This document shows, piece after piece, positions 1 through 8,522 of a DNA stretch of 44,719 nucleotides. Location of the stretch: contig JAGLDS010000015.1 in assembly GCA_023145435.1 (NCBI GenBank), forward strand, positions 1-44,719, in the 5' to 3' direction. Source of the stretch: Clostridiales bacterium (GTDB taxonomy: Bacteria > Bacillota > Clostridia > DUPQ01). The position numbers and the translations under genes are program-made. Position 1 is the first letter of the stretch. Every line of letters starts with the position of its first letter. The notes under the pieces were generated by a model. The model searched no databases and was not told the origin of the DNA. It saw nothing but the letters and a program-made list of their open reading frames with translations.

Positions 1-102
1 GACATTATCATAAGTGGTTCACACATAATTTCTTTTTTACTAGGTTCCTCATTGACTAACTGGCTTGAATATGGTAAATTGTCAAGGAAATATTTGATAT
101 AA
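1..102 (+). CDS. C-terminal fragment of an unidentified protein
   Basis: Frame 1 is open from the first base to a TAA at 100-102, giving the last 33 residues of a protein that starts outside the window. The other two plus-strand frames have stops here. The fragment is hydrophobic then basic and ends ..KLSRKYLI. I do not recognise the family. It does not look like the biotin-carrier end of a decarboxylase alpha subunit. The next gene's ribosome binding site (AAGGAGG, 101-107) overlaps this stop, so the two genes are probably co-transcribed. Confidence 0.4.
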   Translation, partial: DIIISGSHIISFLLGSSLTNWLEYGKLSRKYLI

Positions 103-115
103 GGAGGCCATAATT

Positions 116-448
116 ATGTGGCTGCAAGCAATCATTGGAATATCTGTCGTTTTTCTAGCTTTAATAGCTTTATCTTTCTTTATTTTCCTATTTGGAAAAA
201 TTATGAACAAAGAAAAGAAAAATGGAGAAAAAAACTCTATAAAACTTAGTACTAATAAAAAAATCACTGTTGAAGTAGACGGTGATGATGAATTAATTGC
301 TGTTATTACTGCAGCAGTTTCAGCATATCTGAATTCAAATGGCCTTTCACCTGAGTGTAAAATTAAAGTTACCTCATTTAATCGAGTAACATCTAAATCA
401 TCAATCTGGAACGAATCTAGTAAACGCGAGTTAGTAGAAAGTTTATAA
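116..448 (+). CDS. oadG: OadG-family gamma subunit of a Na+-pumping decarboxylase
   Basis: The 110-residue protein has one N-terminal membrane helix (about residues 5-29), a lysine-rich cytoplasmic linker, and the short segment [14 protein letters not shown] (about 59-72) typical of the gamma chain of oxaloacetate or methylmalonyl-CoA decarboxylases. In that family the gamma subunit anchors and assembles the complex and helps bind Zn2+. It lies 13 bases upstream of the beta subunit and has an ideal ribosome binding site (AAGGAGG, 8 bases before the ATG). The substrate cannot be told from this subunit. Family assignment is good; the exact complex is inferred. Confidence 0.8.
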   Translation: MWLQAIIGISVVFLALIALSFFIFLFGKIMNKEKKNGEKNSIKLSTNKKITVEVDGDDELIAVITAAVSAYLNSNGLSPECKIKVTSFNRVTSKSSIWNESSKRELVESL

Positions 449-461
449 AGAGGAATATATA

Positions 462-1667
462 ATGAGTGAATTTTTAAACGGAATTGGACAATTATTAGCA
501 AACTCAGGATTTGCCAATTTGCACTGGCAAGAATTTTTAATGCTCATATTAGCATGCTTTCTGCTATATTTAGGAATTGTAAAAAAATTCGAACCACTTT
601 TATTGGTACCTATTGCATTTGGTATGTTGTTAACCAATTTACCTGGCGGAGAATTATTCCACACAGAATTATGGCAAAATCCTTTACAACAAGGTATGGC
701 TGGATATTCTGTTAATTGGCATCCGGATTATGGTCAAGTTCTACAAACTGGTGGATTACTTGACATATTCTATATTGGTATAAAAACTGGCGTCTTCCCT
801 CCATTAATTTTTATGGGAGTTGGAGCAATGACAGACTTTGGCCCATTACTTGCCAATCCAAAAAGTTTTTTATTAGGTGCAGCTGCACAAATTGGTATTT
901 TTCTTACCTTTATTGGAGCCAATCTATTAGGTTTTCAAGCTGCTGAAGCAGGAGCTATTGCAATTATTGGTGGTGCCGATGGTCCTACCGCTATTTTTAC
1001 AGCCAGTAGATTAGCTCCTAATCTATTAGGTCCAATTGCTATTGCAGCATATTCATATATGGCTTTAGTCCCATTTATTCAGCCACCAATTATGAGATTG
1101 TTGACTACTAAAAAAGAACGAAAAATCGTTATGAAACAATTGCGACCTGTTTCAAAAATAGAACGAATTATATTCCCAATAGTTGTTACTATCTTAGTTG
1201 TTATGCTTATTCCAGCTGCTGCTCCATTAGTTGGCATGTTAATGCTTGGTAATTTAGCTAGAGAATCTGGGGTTGTAGAACGGTTAAGCAAAACCATTCA
1301 AAATGAATTAATTAATATTGTTACAATTTTATTAGGTTTAGGTGTAGGTGCTACAGCTACAGCTACTAACTTCTTAAATCTTAATACGTTAATGATTTTA
1401 GGATTAGGATTACTAGCATTCGCGATTGGCACCTCTGGTGGAGTTCTATTTGCAAAACTTATGAATAAATTACCAGGTGACCAGATTAATCCATTAATTG
1501 GTTCAGCTGGCGTTTCTGCTGTTCCAATGGCTGCGAGAGTTTCTCAAAAAGTTGGACGTGAAGAAAATCCAAATAATTACTTACTTATGCATGCAATGGG
1601 ACCAAACGTAGCTGGAGTTATAGGTTCAGCAGTCGCAGCTGGTATTTTAATTAGTTTATTAGGATAG
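462..1667 (+). CDS. oadB: Na+-translocating decarboxylase beta subunit (OadB/MmdB/GcdB family)
   Basis: A 401-residue, very hydrophobic membrane protein. It carries the family hallmark [10 protein letters not shown] (residues 170-179), whose Asp is needed for Na+ transport in studied homologues, and the conserved C-terminal stretch [17 protein letters not shown]. Length fits the family. In known complexes it decarboxylates carboxybiotin and couples this to Na+ export. The carboxyltransferase alpha subunit and biotin carrier are not in the window and may lie upstream. Without them the substrate (oxaloacetate, methylmalonyl-CoA or glutaconyl-CoA) is undetermined. AGAGGAA precedes the ATG and a strong terminator follows at 1691. 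Confidence 0.92.
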   Translation: MSEFLNGIGQLLANSGFANLHWQEFLMLILACFLLYLGIVKKFEPLLLVPIAFGMLLTNLPGGELFHTELWQNPLQQGMAGYSVNWHPDYGQVLQTGGLLDIFYIGIKTGVFPPLIFMGVGAMTDFGPLLANPKSFLLGAAAQIGIFLTFIGANLLGFQAAEAGAIAIIGGADGPTAIFTASRLAPNLLGPIAIAAYSYMALVPFIQPPIMRLLTTKKERKIVMKQLRPVSKIERIIFPIVVTILVVMLIPAAAPLVGMLMLGNLARESGVVERLSKTIQNELINIVTILLGLGVGATATATNFLNLNTLMILGLGLLAFAIGTSGGVLFAKLMNKLPGDQINPLIGSAGVSAVPMAARVSQKVGREENPNNYLLMHAMGPNVAGVIGSAVAAGILISLLG

Positions 1668-1690
1668 TTATTATCCATATTTATAAATAC

Positions 1691-1722
1691 AACCATCTAT
1701 TATTTAAATAGGTGGTTTTTTT
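1691..1722 (+). terminator. Rho-independent terminator after oadB
   Basis: AACCATCTATT (1691-1701) pairs with AATAGGTGGTT (1707-1717) through one G-U pair around a 5-base loop, and a run of seven T follows. It closes the decarboxylase operon. Confidence 0.88.
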
Positions 1723-1774
1723 ATGGATTTATTATTTATTTTACGGTAAACTTTAAAATATGGAGGGAATATAA

Positions 1775-2602
1775 ATGACATATAAAATTGGAGTAATAAT
1801 TGATTCGTTTAGGTTACCTATTCATGAAGGTATTAAAAAGGCTAAAGAGGTTGGAGCTGATGGCATTCAGATTTATGCTGTTAAAGGTTCTATGAATCCT
1901 GATAATCTATCTAAAAAAGATAGGTCTGAATTATTAGATTATATTACCAGTCACGGATTAGAAGTTAGTGCTCTATGTGGTGATTTAGGTGGTGGTTTTA
2001 TGGATCAAGCTTTAAACAAGGATAAGATTACTTTATCAAAAAAAATCATTGATTTAGCCTTAGATTTAAATTGTGATGTTGTAACAACTCACATAGGTGT
2101 TGTACCTACTGATAAATCAAATAAAAGATATGATATTATGCAACAAGCTTGTGAAGAATTAGGAGAGTATGCTGATCAAGTTAACGCATCTTTTGCCATT
2201 GAAACAGGCCCAGAAGCGTCAGTTGTTTTACGTGGTTTTCTCGATTCATTAACTAGTTCTGGAGTTAGAGTTAACTTTGACCCTGCTAATTTAGTTATGG
2301 TTATTGGAGAAGACCCTGTACAAGCTGTTAAAAACTTAGCACCTTACATAGTTCATACTCATGCTAAAGATGGTAAGATGTTATTAAAATGTAACCCAGA
2401 AGACTTATACATGACACATGGTAAGACATGGGATGAAGCATTTATTGAAACACCATTAGGTGAAGGAAATGTTAACTTCCCTACTTATTTGAAAGCATTA
2501 GGTGAATCAGGATATAAAGGATTTTTAACCATTGAACGTGAAGTAGGAAAAACGCCTTATGAAGATATTAAAAAGGCTGTACAATTTTTAAGGAGGATAT
2601 AA
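1775..2602 (+). CDS. Sugar phosphate isomerase/epimerase-like TIM barrel protein
   Basis: A 275-residue protein of the AP endonuclease 2 / xylose isomerase-like superfamily. Candidate metal ligands sit at the usual strand ends: Glu in FAIETGPEA, Asp in VNFDPANLV, His in IVHTHAKD and Glu in FLTIERE. Members isomerise or epimerise sugars, inositol derivatives or keto-sugars, and the substrate cannot be read from sequence. The start follows a GGAGGG ribosome binding site at 1762-1767. Its stop shares one base with the next start, so it is translationally coupled to a second, divergent member of the superfamily. Gfo/Idh partners, which often accompany such enzymes, lie 10 kb away on the other strand. 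Confidence 0.85.
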   Translation: MTYKIGVIIDSFRLPIHEGIKKAKEVGADGIQIYAVKGSMNPDNLSKKDRSELLDYITSHGLEVSALCGDLGGGFMDQALNKDKITLSKKIIDLALDLNCDVVTTHIGVVPTDKSNKRYDIMQQACEELGEYADQVNASFAIETGPEASVVLRGFLDSLTSSGVRVNFDPANLVMVIGEDPVQAVKNLAPYIVHTHAKDGKMLLKCNPEDLYMTHGKTWDEAFIETPLGEGNVNFPTYLKALGESGYKGFLTIEREVGKTPYEDIKKAVQFLRRI

Positions 2603-3474
2603 TGAAATTAGGAATTAGCTCATATGCTTATAGTAAATTATTAAAAAGTAAAGAAATGGATTTATTTGATGTAATTAAGAAAACCAAAGAAATCGGATAT
2701 GATGCCATTGAATTTTCAAACTTACCAGCAGAAGGTGATGAAAAATTGCAATTAGCTAAGTTAGTTAAAAAAGCTTGTGATCAAGAAGGTTTATCTATTG
2801 TAAATTACGCTACACCTGCTGATTTATTGACAGGTAGTGATGGTAATATACAAAATGAACTTAAACGAATAAAAAAAGAAGTTCACATTGCTAAAGCATT
2901 AGGTGTAGATAAAATGAGACACGATGCTACTTTTGGCTTTAATGCTTCAGATCCAACTGCTAGAAGTTTTTATTTTAATTTAGATAAATTAGCCTCTGCT
3001 TGTCATGATATAACAACATATGCCAATGAATTAGGAATTAAAACAATGGTTGAAAACCATGGTCTCTATTCTCAAGATAGTGACCGAATTGAATTATTGG
3101 TAAATGAAGTAGATCATGATAATTTTGGTGTACTTTTAGATGTAGGAAATTTCATGTGTGTTGATGAAGATCCTGTAAGAGCTATGGGTCGTTTAATAAC
3201 TTATGCTTTTCATATCCATTTTAAAGATTTCCATGTTAAGTCAGGTAATTCTTTTAATCCAGGTGAAGGTTGGTTTGGTACACGATATGGAAATTATTTA
3301 CGAGGTGCAATTATTGGTCATGGAGATGCTCCGTTGGCTCAGTGCATAAACATTATGAAAACATACAATTATCAAGGTACTCTTTCAATTGAATTTGAAG
3401 GGATGGAAGATACATTATTGGGTTGTACCTTAGGATATAAAAACTTAAAAAGATTAGTAAAAAAGGATGAATAA
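2602..3474 (+). CDS. Sugar phosphate isomerase/epimerase-like TIM barrel protein
   Basis: The 290-residue second member of the pair. It starts on the last A of the upstream TAA, with AGGAGG inside the upstream coding end. It has the superfamily pattern MVENHG (Glu/His), LLDVGNFM (Asp), HIHFKDFH (His, Asp, His) and LSIEFEG (Glu). It differs clearly from its neighbour, so this is not a recent tandem duplication. The two probably catalyse successive steps or form a hetero-complex in catabolism of an unusual sugar or cyclitol. The stop codon lies inside the terminator stem at 3461. Confidence 0.85.
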   Translation: MKLGISSYAYSKLLKSKEMDLFDVIKKTKEIGYDAIEFSNLPAEGDEKLQLAKLVKKACDQEGLSIVNYATPADLLTGSDGNIQNELKRIKKEVHIAKALGVDKMRHDATFGFNASDPTARSFYFNLDKLASACHDITTYANELGIKTMVENHGLYSQDSDRIELLVNEVDHDNFGVLLDVGNFMCVDEDPVRAMGRLITYAFHIHFKDFHVKSGNSFNPGEGWFGTRYGNYLRGAIIGHGDAPLAQCINIMKTYNYQGTLSIEFEGMEDTLLGCTLGYKNLKRLVKKDE

Positions 3475-3488
3475 ATATTCATCCTTTT
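3461..3488. terminator. Convergent bidirectional terminator
   Basis: AAAAGGATGAAT (3461-3472) pairs perfectly with ATTCATCCTTTT (3477-3488) around an AAAT loop. A-rich and T-rich flanks let it work in both directions, for the isomerase gene (+) and the J-domain gene (-) ending at 3512. The stem contains the last codons of the isomerase gene. Confidence 0.88.
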
Positions 3489-3511
3489 TATGTATGACTT
3501 TTCAAATATTA

Positions 3512-4282
3512 CTATTCAAAAATCAATTTAATTGCCATAATAACTTCATCAAAGTGTTCACTGCTGTTAGCAATACATATGATTGTTTCTCCATTTCCAG
3601 ATACAGCATCAGTTACTAAAGAAATATCACTTACGTCAATTCCATATGGAATTCCATTTTGATAAACTAATCTATTTGAATTTAGTTCAATACCTAAATC
3701 AGCTAATATACTTTGAGATAACACCATTAGAGTAGCATCATCAATTAACAAATAATTAAACGCTTGTTTAGTAGTAATAAGCAAGTCACCTTCATTACTT
3801 TGTAACATTCCCCCTAAGGCTAGTCTCCCAGCATAATCTGCTTCTGCACTACTAGCATTAGCATCTAAGAATATTCGTGTTACTTCAACATTCTTAATTC
3901 CTAAATCTTCAATTTTATTTTCAAGAATTGTAGCTTCATCATTTATTGAATATCCACCAACAAAAGTTACAGCCAAATCAGGTGTTTTTGTAAATATTGA
4001 TGGAAGTACTAATATTAAAACTACTGCTAAAATAATACCACCAATTATATAAAAAGGCATTGCTCCTGTCCTCTTGACTGCTTTTTCTCGTCTGCTTTTT
4101 TCATGTTCAGTTACAACTGGTTTAACATTTCCAGTTAGATGATCATATGCATCATTTATAGTTTGCATATCAATAGAGTCATCATGTCTTGCTCTAATTA
4201 ATAATTTATTATATGCGTTATCAATAACATCTTTTTTTGCATCTTCACTAACACCTAATAAATCATAATATTTTTTATCCAT
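3512..4282 (-). CDS. Membrane protein with degenerate N-terminal J-like domain
   Basis: A 256-residue protein. Residues 4-52 resemble a DnaJ J domain (YYDLLGVSEDA..., then ..AYDHLTGN), but the catalytic HPD loop reads HDD (residues 33-35). A basic stretch and one membrane helix (about 74-96) follow, then a C-terminal domain of about 155 residues rich in acidic and hydrophobic residues that I do not recognise. With the basic stretch on the cytoplasmic side, the J-like part would be inside and the C-terminal part outside. A good ribosome binding site (AAAGGAGG) precedes the ATG. Function is unknown; losing the Pro of HPD suggests it does not stimulate DnaK normally. Confidence 0.75.
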   Translation of the reverse strand: MDKKYYDLLGVSEDAKKDVIDNAYNKLLIRARHDDSIDMQTINDAYDHLTGNVKPVVTEHEKSRREKAVKRTGAMPFYIIGGIILAVVLILVLPSIFTKTPDLAVTFVGGYSINDEATILENKIEDLGIKNVEVTRIFLDANASSAEADYAGRLALGGMLQSNEGDLLITTKQAFNYLLIDDATLMVLSQSILADLGIELNSNRLVYQNGIPYGIDVSDISLVTDAVSGNGETIICIANSSEHFDEVIMAIKLIFE

Positions 4283-4326
4283 TATAGACCTCCTTTGATC
4301 TAGTAATTATTCTTAATTACGGATTG

Positions 4327-4335
4327 ATTGTACCA
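4327..4335 (-). promoter_or_regulatory. Extended -10 promoter of the J-like gene
   Basis: On the minus strand TGG-TACAAT lies about 45 bases before the ATG at 4282. A -35 match is weak. This fits a TGN-extended -10 promoter serving the J-like gene separately from the broken URO-D gene upstream. Confidence 0.5.
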
Positions 4336-4371
4336 TAGCCTAACATATGGTTACATATACTTTTCAAATAT

Positions 4372-5385
4372 TCATCTTAATTGATCAATAATTTCAAAAA
4401 GTGCTTTAATATTTTCAAATGGAAATCCATCATCTATTTCTACATAATACCAACTTCCACCATTTTTTGTATCAAAATCTAAACTTACATCATATACCCA
4501 TTTTTTCACATCATCTGGTGTCCCAAAATTCAATATATGTCCTCTAAAATGAAGTGAAGTGGCAATCTTATATTCTCGTAATTTTTTTGCTAATTTACTT
4601 GTATCATAAGCATTAAGTTGTGGCCAATATGAATCGATTTTTAAATCAGCCATATCTTCTAATAATTTTATATTGGCACCACAAGAGTGAAAATGAACTT
4701 TTTTACCAGCTTTATGAATTTTATCTATCATAATTTTATAGCGTGGTTTTAAAAATCTTCTAAATAATTTTGGTGAAATAATCAAATCCTCTTGAGTACC
4801 AAAATCATCTCCTATAAATATTGCATCAACATCGGCTTTGAGAAGATTATCAATTTCTATTAAATAATACTCAACAAACATGTCTGCAATTTCATTAATT
4901 TCTACTGTGTCCATATGCATATCCATTAGTACATCTTCAAATTTTCTTATTGCAGTCATTCTCTCAAAAAGAGTAATTTCTCCTTTTAAGCAATATGAGT
5001 TTTTTTTCTGTTCTCTTATGGAGTTTATAAATTCCATGTCACCATATTTGGGTGTTGGAAATTTGTATGTTTTTATATTATCTAAATCATCAAATGGTCT
5101 GTATTTAGGATGTCCCATTATTTCAAAGATTCTATGTGTCCATAAAATACCAAAATCATCTTCAATCTCATCATAATAATCTCCAAATTCATCATATGCA
5201 TATTCAGGAATTATGGGAATTATTTCATTAGACACATCATCAAAGTCACCTTCATATTTTTAAAACAGTTCCCTTAGTGCTTCTCCATGTTCAAAATATC
5301 CTCTTAATGAAGGATGATACTGTAGTGGTACTTTATCAGGTTTATTAAATAAAAATGCAGCCTCTACTCTCTCTCTTTTTGTCAT
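4372..5385 (-). pseudogene. URO-D/methyltransferase-family gene interrupted by TAA at codon 42
   Basis: From an ATG at 5385, preceded by AAGGAG, the minus strand reads MTKRERVEAAFLFNKPDK... and after 41 codons meets TAA (5260-5262). The same frame then continues KYEGDFDDV... to a normal end at 4372. The residues before the stop match the N-terminus of URO-D-family proteins, so this is one gene of 337 codons with a nonsense codon, not two genes. The body carries HFHSCG, a zinc-thiol type motif of URO-D-related methyltransferases. An in-frame GTG at 5235, with AAGGTG 11 bases upstream, could restart translation and give a 287-residue protein lacking 50 residues. It may be a recent mutation, an assembly error, or a gene tolerating N-terminal loss. 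Confidence 0.82.
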
Positions 5386-5411
5386 TACCGACTCCTTAAT
5401 GTGATTATATT

Positions 5412-5440
5412 AGTATAATCAAAAATATATAATTTTTCAA
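5412..5440 (-). promoter_or_regulatory. Promoter of the interrupted URO-D gene
   Basis: On the minus strand TTGAAA (5440-5435), a 17-base spacer and TATACT (5417-5412) precede the ATG at 5385. An overlapping ATATAAT slightly downstream is an alternative -10. Promoter and ribosome binding site are intact although the reading frame is not. Confidence 0.55.
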
Positions 5441-5495
5441 TTACTCTGCATAGGTTAATATTGCTGGTTTTTTAGTTCATTTTTTCACGTGATTG

Positions 5496-5504
5496 TGATA
5501 TTAT
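5496..5504 (+). promoter_or_regulatory. Extended -10 promoter giving a near-leaderless MATE transcript
   Basis: TGA-TATTAT ends 9 bases before the ATG at 5514, so transcription should begin at about 5511. No Shine-Dalgarno sequence is present between them. The -35 region (TTCATT, 5476-5481) is weak, as is common with extended -10 promoters. Confidence 0.55.
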
Positions 5505-5513
5505 TTAGAAACT

Positions 5514-6866
5514 ATGGAACAAAAAATAGGAAGCACTTCATTACTACGTAAAATATTAAAAATCGGGTTGCCAATTGCAATGCAAAACTTTGTTTTAACC
5601 TCACTTAATCTAGTAGATAACATTATGATTGGTTCACGAGGCGAAGTGGCATTAGCCGCAGTTTCTCTATCAAATCGACTATATTTCTTTTTTATTATTA
5701 CTATATTTGGAGTACTAAGTGGTATGGGTATTTTTACTTCTCAATATTGGGGAGTTAAAGATAAAGAAAATATTATAAAAATAATAGGAATGGGTTTTTT
5801 AGTTTGTTTTTCTATTGCTGCTGTTTTTGCAATAATTGCCTTTACGTTTCCGTCACAAATATTATCATTATTTTCAAGTGATTTAGAATTATTAGCTAAA
5901 GGTACAACTTACCTTAAAATCGTTTGTTTTTCATATATTCCATTAGCTTTAAGTTATGTATATATTTATAACTCACGAAGTATTCACAGGACTAAATTAC
6001 CTATGGTTGTTTCTATTATTGCTTTAAGTATTAACACATTACTAAACTATATATTAATAAACGGTAAATTAGGTTTTCCAGTTTTAGGTGTTAAAGGTGC
6101 TGCTATTGCAACTTTAATTGCAAGATGTATTGAAATGATTATTTTATTTACTATTATTTATAGAAGTAAAAATCATCCTCTAAGGGGAACACTTAATCAA
6201 TATTTTTCTTTTTCTTCTACATTATTTAAAAAAGTAATGAAAAAAGCTATTCCTGTAATTTTAAATGAGGCTAGTTGGTCCCTTGGTATGGCAATATATT
6301 TTATTGCTTATGGTGCGTTAGGTGTAGCCGCTATTGCTTCGATTCAGGTAGCCTTGACTATCTCAGATCTATTTTGGGCATTTCTAATTGGTTTTGGTAA
6401 TGCAATTTCAGTTATTGTAGGTAATCATTTAGGAGCTAGAGAAATTGATAAAGCTAAGCATATAGCAAAAGTTGCCATGTTATATAACTTTATTGGAACT
6501 TTAATATTAAGTGGAATTTATTTATTAACTGGACGCTTTGTGGCCTCTATCTTTAATTTTGATCAAAAAACTATACAAGATTCAATTAATACAATTATTG
6601 TTTCAGCAAGCTTTATGTGTGTGAGAAGTATGAATTTCTTATTAATAGTTGGTATACTTCGTAGTGGTGGTGATACAAAGTTTTGCCTTGTTATTGATTT
6701 TCTTTCAATCTACCTAATAGGTGTTCCTTTAGCCTTCTTTTCTGTACACGTACTAAAACTACCAGTACACTTATGCCTGGCAGTCGTTTATACAGAAGAA
6801 ATTGTTAAATTTATAATTGTATATATCCGTTATAAATCTGATAAATGGATAAATGTTCTAATATAA
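5514..6866 (+). CDS. MATE family multidrug/cation antiporter
   Basis: A 450-residue integral membrane protein with about 12 predicted helices in two homologous halves. It opens with the MATE-typical pattern of a first helix (LPIAMQNFVLTSLNLVDNIM) and a glycine-rich second helix. MATE proteins export drugs or metabolites using H+ or Na+ gradients across the cytoplasmic membrane. There is no ribosome binding site, and an upstream in-frame TGA rules out a longer start, so the ATG fits the leaderless promoter described above. The gene converges on the URO-D gene at 6868 with one base between them and no visible terminator. A second, dissimilar MATE gene lies at 19062. Confidence 0.9.
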   Translation: MEQKIGSTSLLRKILKIGLPIAMQNFVLTSLNLVDNIMIGSRGEVALAAVSLSNRLYFFFIITIFGVLSGMGIFTSQYWGVKDKENIIKIIGMGFLVCFSIAAVFAIIAFTFPSQILSLFSSDLELLAKGTTYLKIVCFSYIPLALSYVYIYNSRSIHRTKLPMVVSIIALSINTLLNYILINGKLGFPVLGVKGAAIATLIARCIEMIILFTIIYRSKNHPLRGTLNQYFSFSSTLFKKVMKKAIPVILNEASWSLGMAIYFIAYGALGVAAIASIQVALTISDLFWAFLIGFGNAISVIVGNHLGAREIDKAKHIAKVAMLYNFIGTLILSGIYLLTGRFVASIFNFDQKTIQDSINTIIVSASFMCVRSMNFLLIVGILRSGGDTKFCLVIDFLSIYLIGVPLAFFSVHVLKLPVHLCLAVVYTEEIVKFIIVYIRYKSDKWINVLI

Positions 6867-6867
6867 T

Positions 6868-7983
6868 TTATCCGAATTCTTTTCTCATTTGTTCACAATA
6901 ATATTGTACATTTTCCCACTTTGCATCTGGTGCAATTCTATGGTCAGGGCATGGAATAAATCCACCTAAATCCACTAATGGTTTTAGTCGCTCTATTTCT
7001 TCATCAACAGCTTTATAATCTCTTGAGAAAACTACTTTATTCATTCCTCCAACACCACGTAGATCTTTACCATATTTTTCTCTCCATGGTGCAATAGATG
7101 CATCCCATGTTCCTACTTCTATTGGAAACATTATATTGACACCATTATTAATCCATGTGGGAATTAATGCATCAATTTTACCATCACAGTCAAGAGATAA
7201 TAAATCAATATCATAAGAAAGCAATAACTCTTTAATTTTCTTATAGTGAGGTCCTACAAATTTATCAAAAGCGCTTGGACTAACTAAAGGACCATTTTTA
7301 AAGCAGATATCTTCCCAAATATGACCAAAATCAAAAGTTTGTCCAGATTCTAATGCTCTCTTTGCTACATCATATTGTAATTGTCCAACTGTATCGATTA
7401 TTTCTTTATATAGTTCTTCATCATCTAATGCTAAATAGCTTAACCCAACAATACCAGCTATATTTCTTACAAAGCCATAGAAACTACCGACATGCAACCC
7501 AAGAGGTGCATCTCGCTCTTCAGGAGGCTTGTAAGCCATGATTTCGTTATAGTCAACTCTATTGCTAAAGTATTGTAAACGTGGTAAATAATGTTCTTCC
7601 CACGATTTGCGATCTTTTAACGTATGATCGATTTCAGCTGGTATAGACCCTGCTCCATCTTTTTCTAAAACAACTACTCCATCCCAGTTTAGTACTTTTC
7701 TCGCACCATCTCCTAATTCTTCTAAAACTTTTCTTTGAAAAGATGGTTGTAAAAATCTTTTCCCTCCATAGCAATTACTCCAATTAAAGTCAAAACCTAA
7801 TTTATTAGAAATCATAGTGTCTATATCATTTGAATCTCTCCACTCTTTATCTAATCCTTTTTCGATATGACCTTCTTGCCCCCATTTTTCTAATGTTTCT
7901 CTCCAGTATCCAAAATGGACTAAAGGCATTTTATCATAATCTTGATATCTTAATATTGCTAAGGCCCTCTCACGATTGTTCAT
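6868..7983 (-). CDS. URO-D-family protein (uroporphyrinogen decarboxylase/methyltransferase-like), intact
   Basis: The 371-residue protein begins MNNRERALAILRYQDYDKMP, the family's usual start (RERAL...DR(V/M)P), and is the only intact URO-D homologue of the three here. Instead of HSCG it has LDCDG (Cys266) and CPDHRI (Cys345), a variant pair of possible zinc or thiol ligands. No heme or corrinoid protein gene is nearby, so uroporphyrinogen decarboxylase activity is unlikely. Relatives sit in sugar-catabolism clusters with unknown reactions. It is the last gene of the uvrB-led block, 44 bases after the flavodoxin gene, with an AAGGGGA-like ribosome binding site. Confidence 0.85.
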   Translation of the reverse strand: MNNRERALAILRYQDYDKMPLVHFGYWRETLEKWGQEGHIEKGLDKEWRDSNDIDTMISNKLGFDFNWSNCYGGKRFLQPSFQRKVLEELGDGARKVLNWDGVVVLEKDGAGSIPAEIDHTLKDRKSWEEHYLPRLQYFSNRVDYNEIMAYKPPEERDAPLGLHVGSFYGFVRNIAGIVGLSYLALDDEELYKEIIDTVGQLQYDVAKRALESGQTFDFGHIWEDICFKNGPLVSPSAFDKFVGPHYKKIKELLLSYDIDLLSLDCDGKIDALIPTWINNGVNIMFPIEVGTWDASIAPWREKYGKDLRGVGGMNKVVFSRDYKAVDEEIERLKPLVDLGGFIPCPDHRIAPDAKWENVQYYCEQMRKEFG

Positions 7984-8027
7984 ACAATATCCCCTTTTTA
8001 AATAATTTATCTTTTATACTACAAGTA

Positions 8028-8513
8028 TTATACACTAAATTCAGTTGCCATTTTTTTTATATTTTCAAACATAGGTATAGGTGGTCTTCCACCTTTTTGT
8101 TCATTTGCTTTTTCCATTACATTAACCATTCTTTTTTCAAAAAACTTCATATTTTCTTTTCTAAATTCGCCACCAAAGCATTCAATTAAAGATGCATGTG
8201 AAAGTAATTCTTTAGACAATGAATCTTGTAGGTATTTCATATAGTTAGATTTATCACCACATGAAACAAATATACCTAATTTTTTCTTTAATAATTCTTT
8301 TTTATGTGTAAGGGCAAAGGTAGTAATAGACCGTTGTAACTGTCCAATTTTTACTGAACCACCAAAAATCACTTGATTATATTCAGATATATCTATTTCT
8401 TTTTGATTATCTGCATCTATAACTATTGTTTCACCTTTTAGCTGATCTGCTAATAGTTGTGTACAATCTTTTGTATAGCCATAACGTGAGGCATAAATAA
8501 TTACAGTATTCAT
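8028..8513 (-). CDS. Flavodoxin-domain protein (HemG-like)
   Basis: A 161-residue protein starting MNTVIIYASRYGYTKDCTQL, the FMN phosphate-binding loop of flavodoxins, followed by VIFGGSVKIGQLQRSI and LGIFVSCGD. The last two resemble the menaquinone-dependent protoporphyrinogen oxidase (HemG) branch more than electron-carrier flavodoxins. With no other heme gene present, a general FMN redox role is more likely. It lies 9 bases after the alpha-mannosidase gene and has GGAG just before the ATG, so it is a member of the same operon. Confidence 0.8.
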   Translation of the reverse strand: MNTVIIYASRYGYTKDCTQLLADQLKGETIVIDADNQKEIDISEYNQVIFGGSVKIGQLQRSITTFALTHKKELLKKKLGIFVSCGDKSNYMKYLQDSLSKELLSHASLIECFGGEFRKENMKFFEKRMVNVMEKANEQKGGRPPIPMFENIKKMATEFSV

Positions 8514-8522
8514 ACTCCCCTC

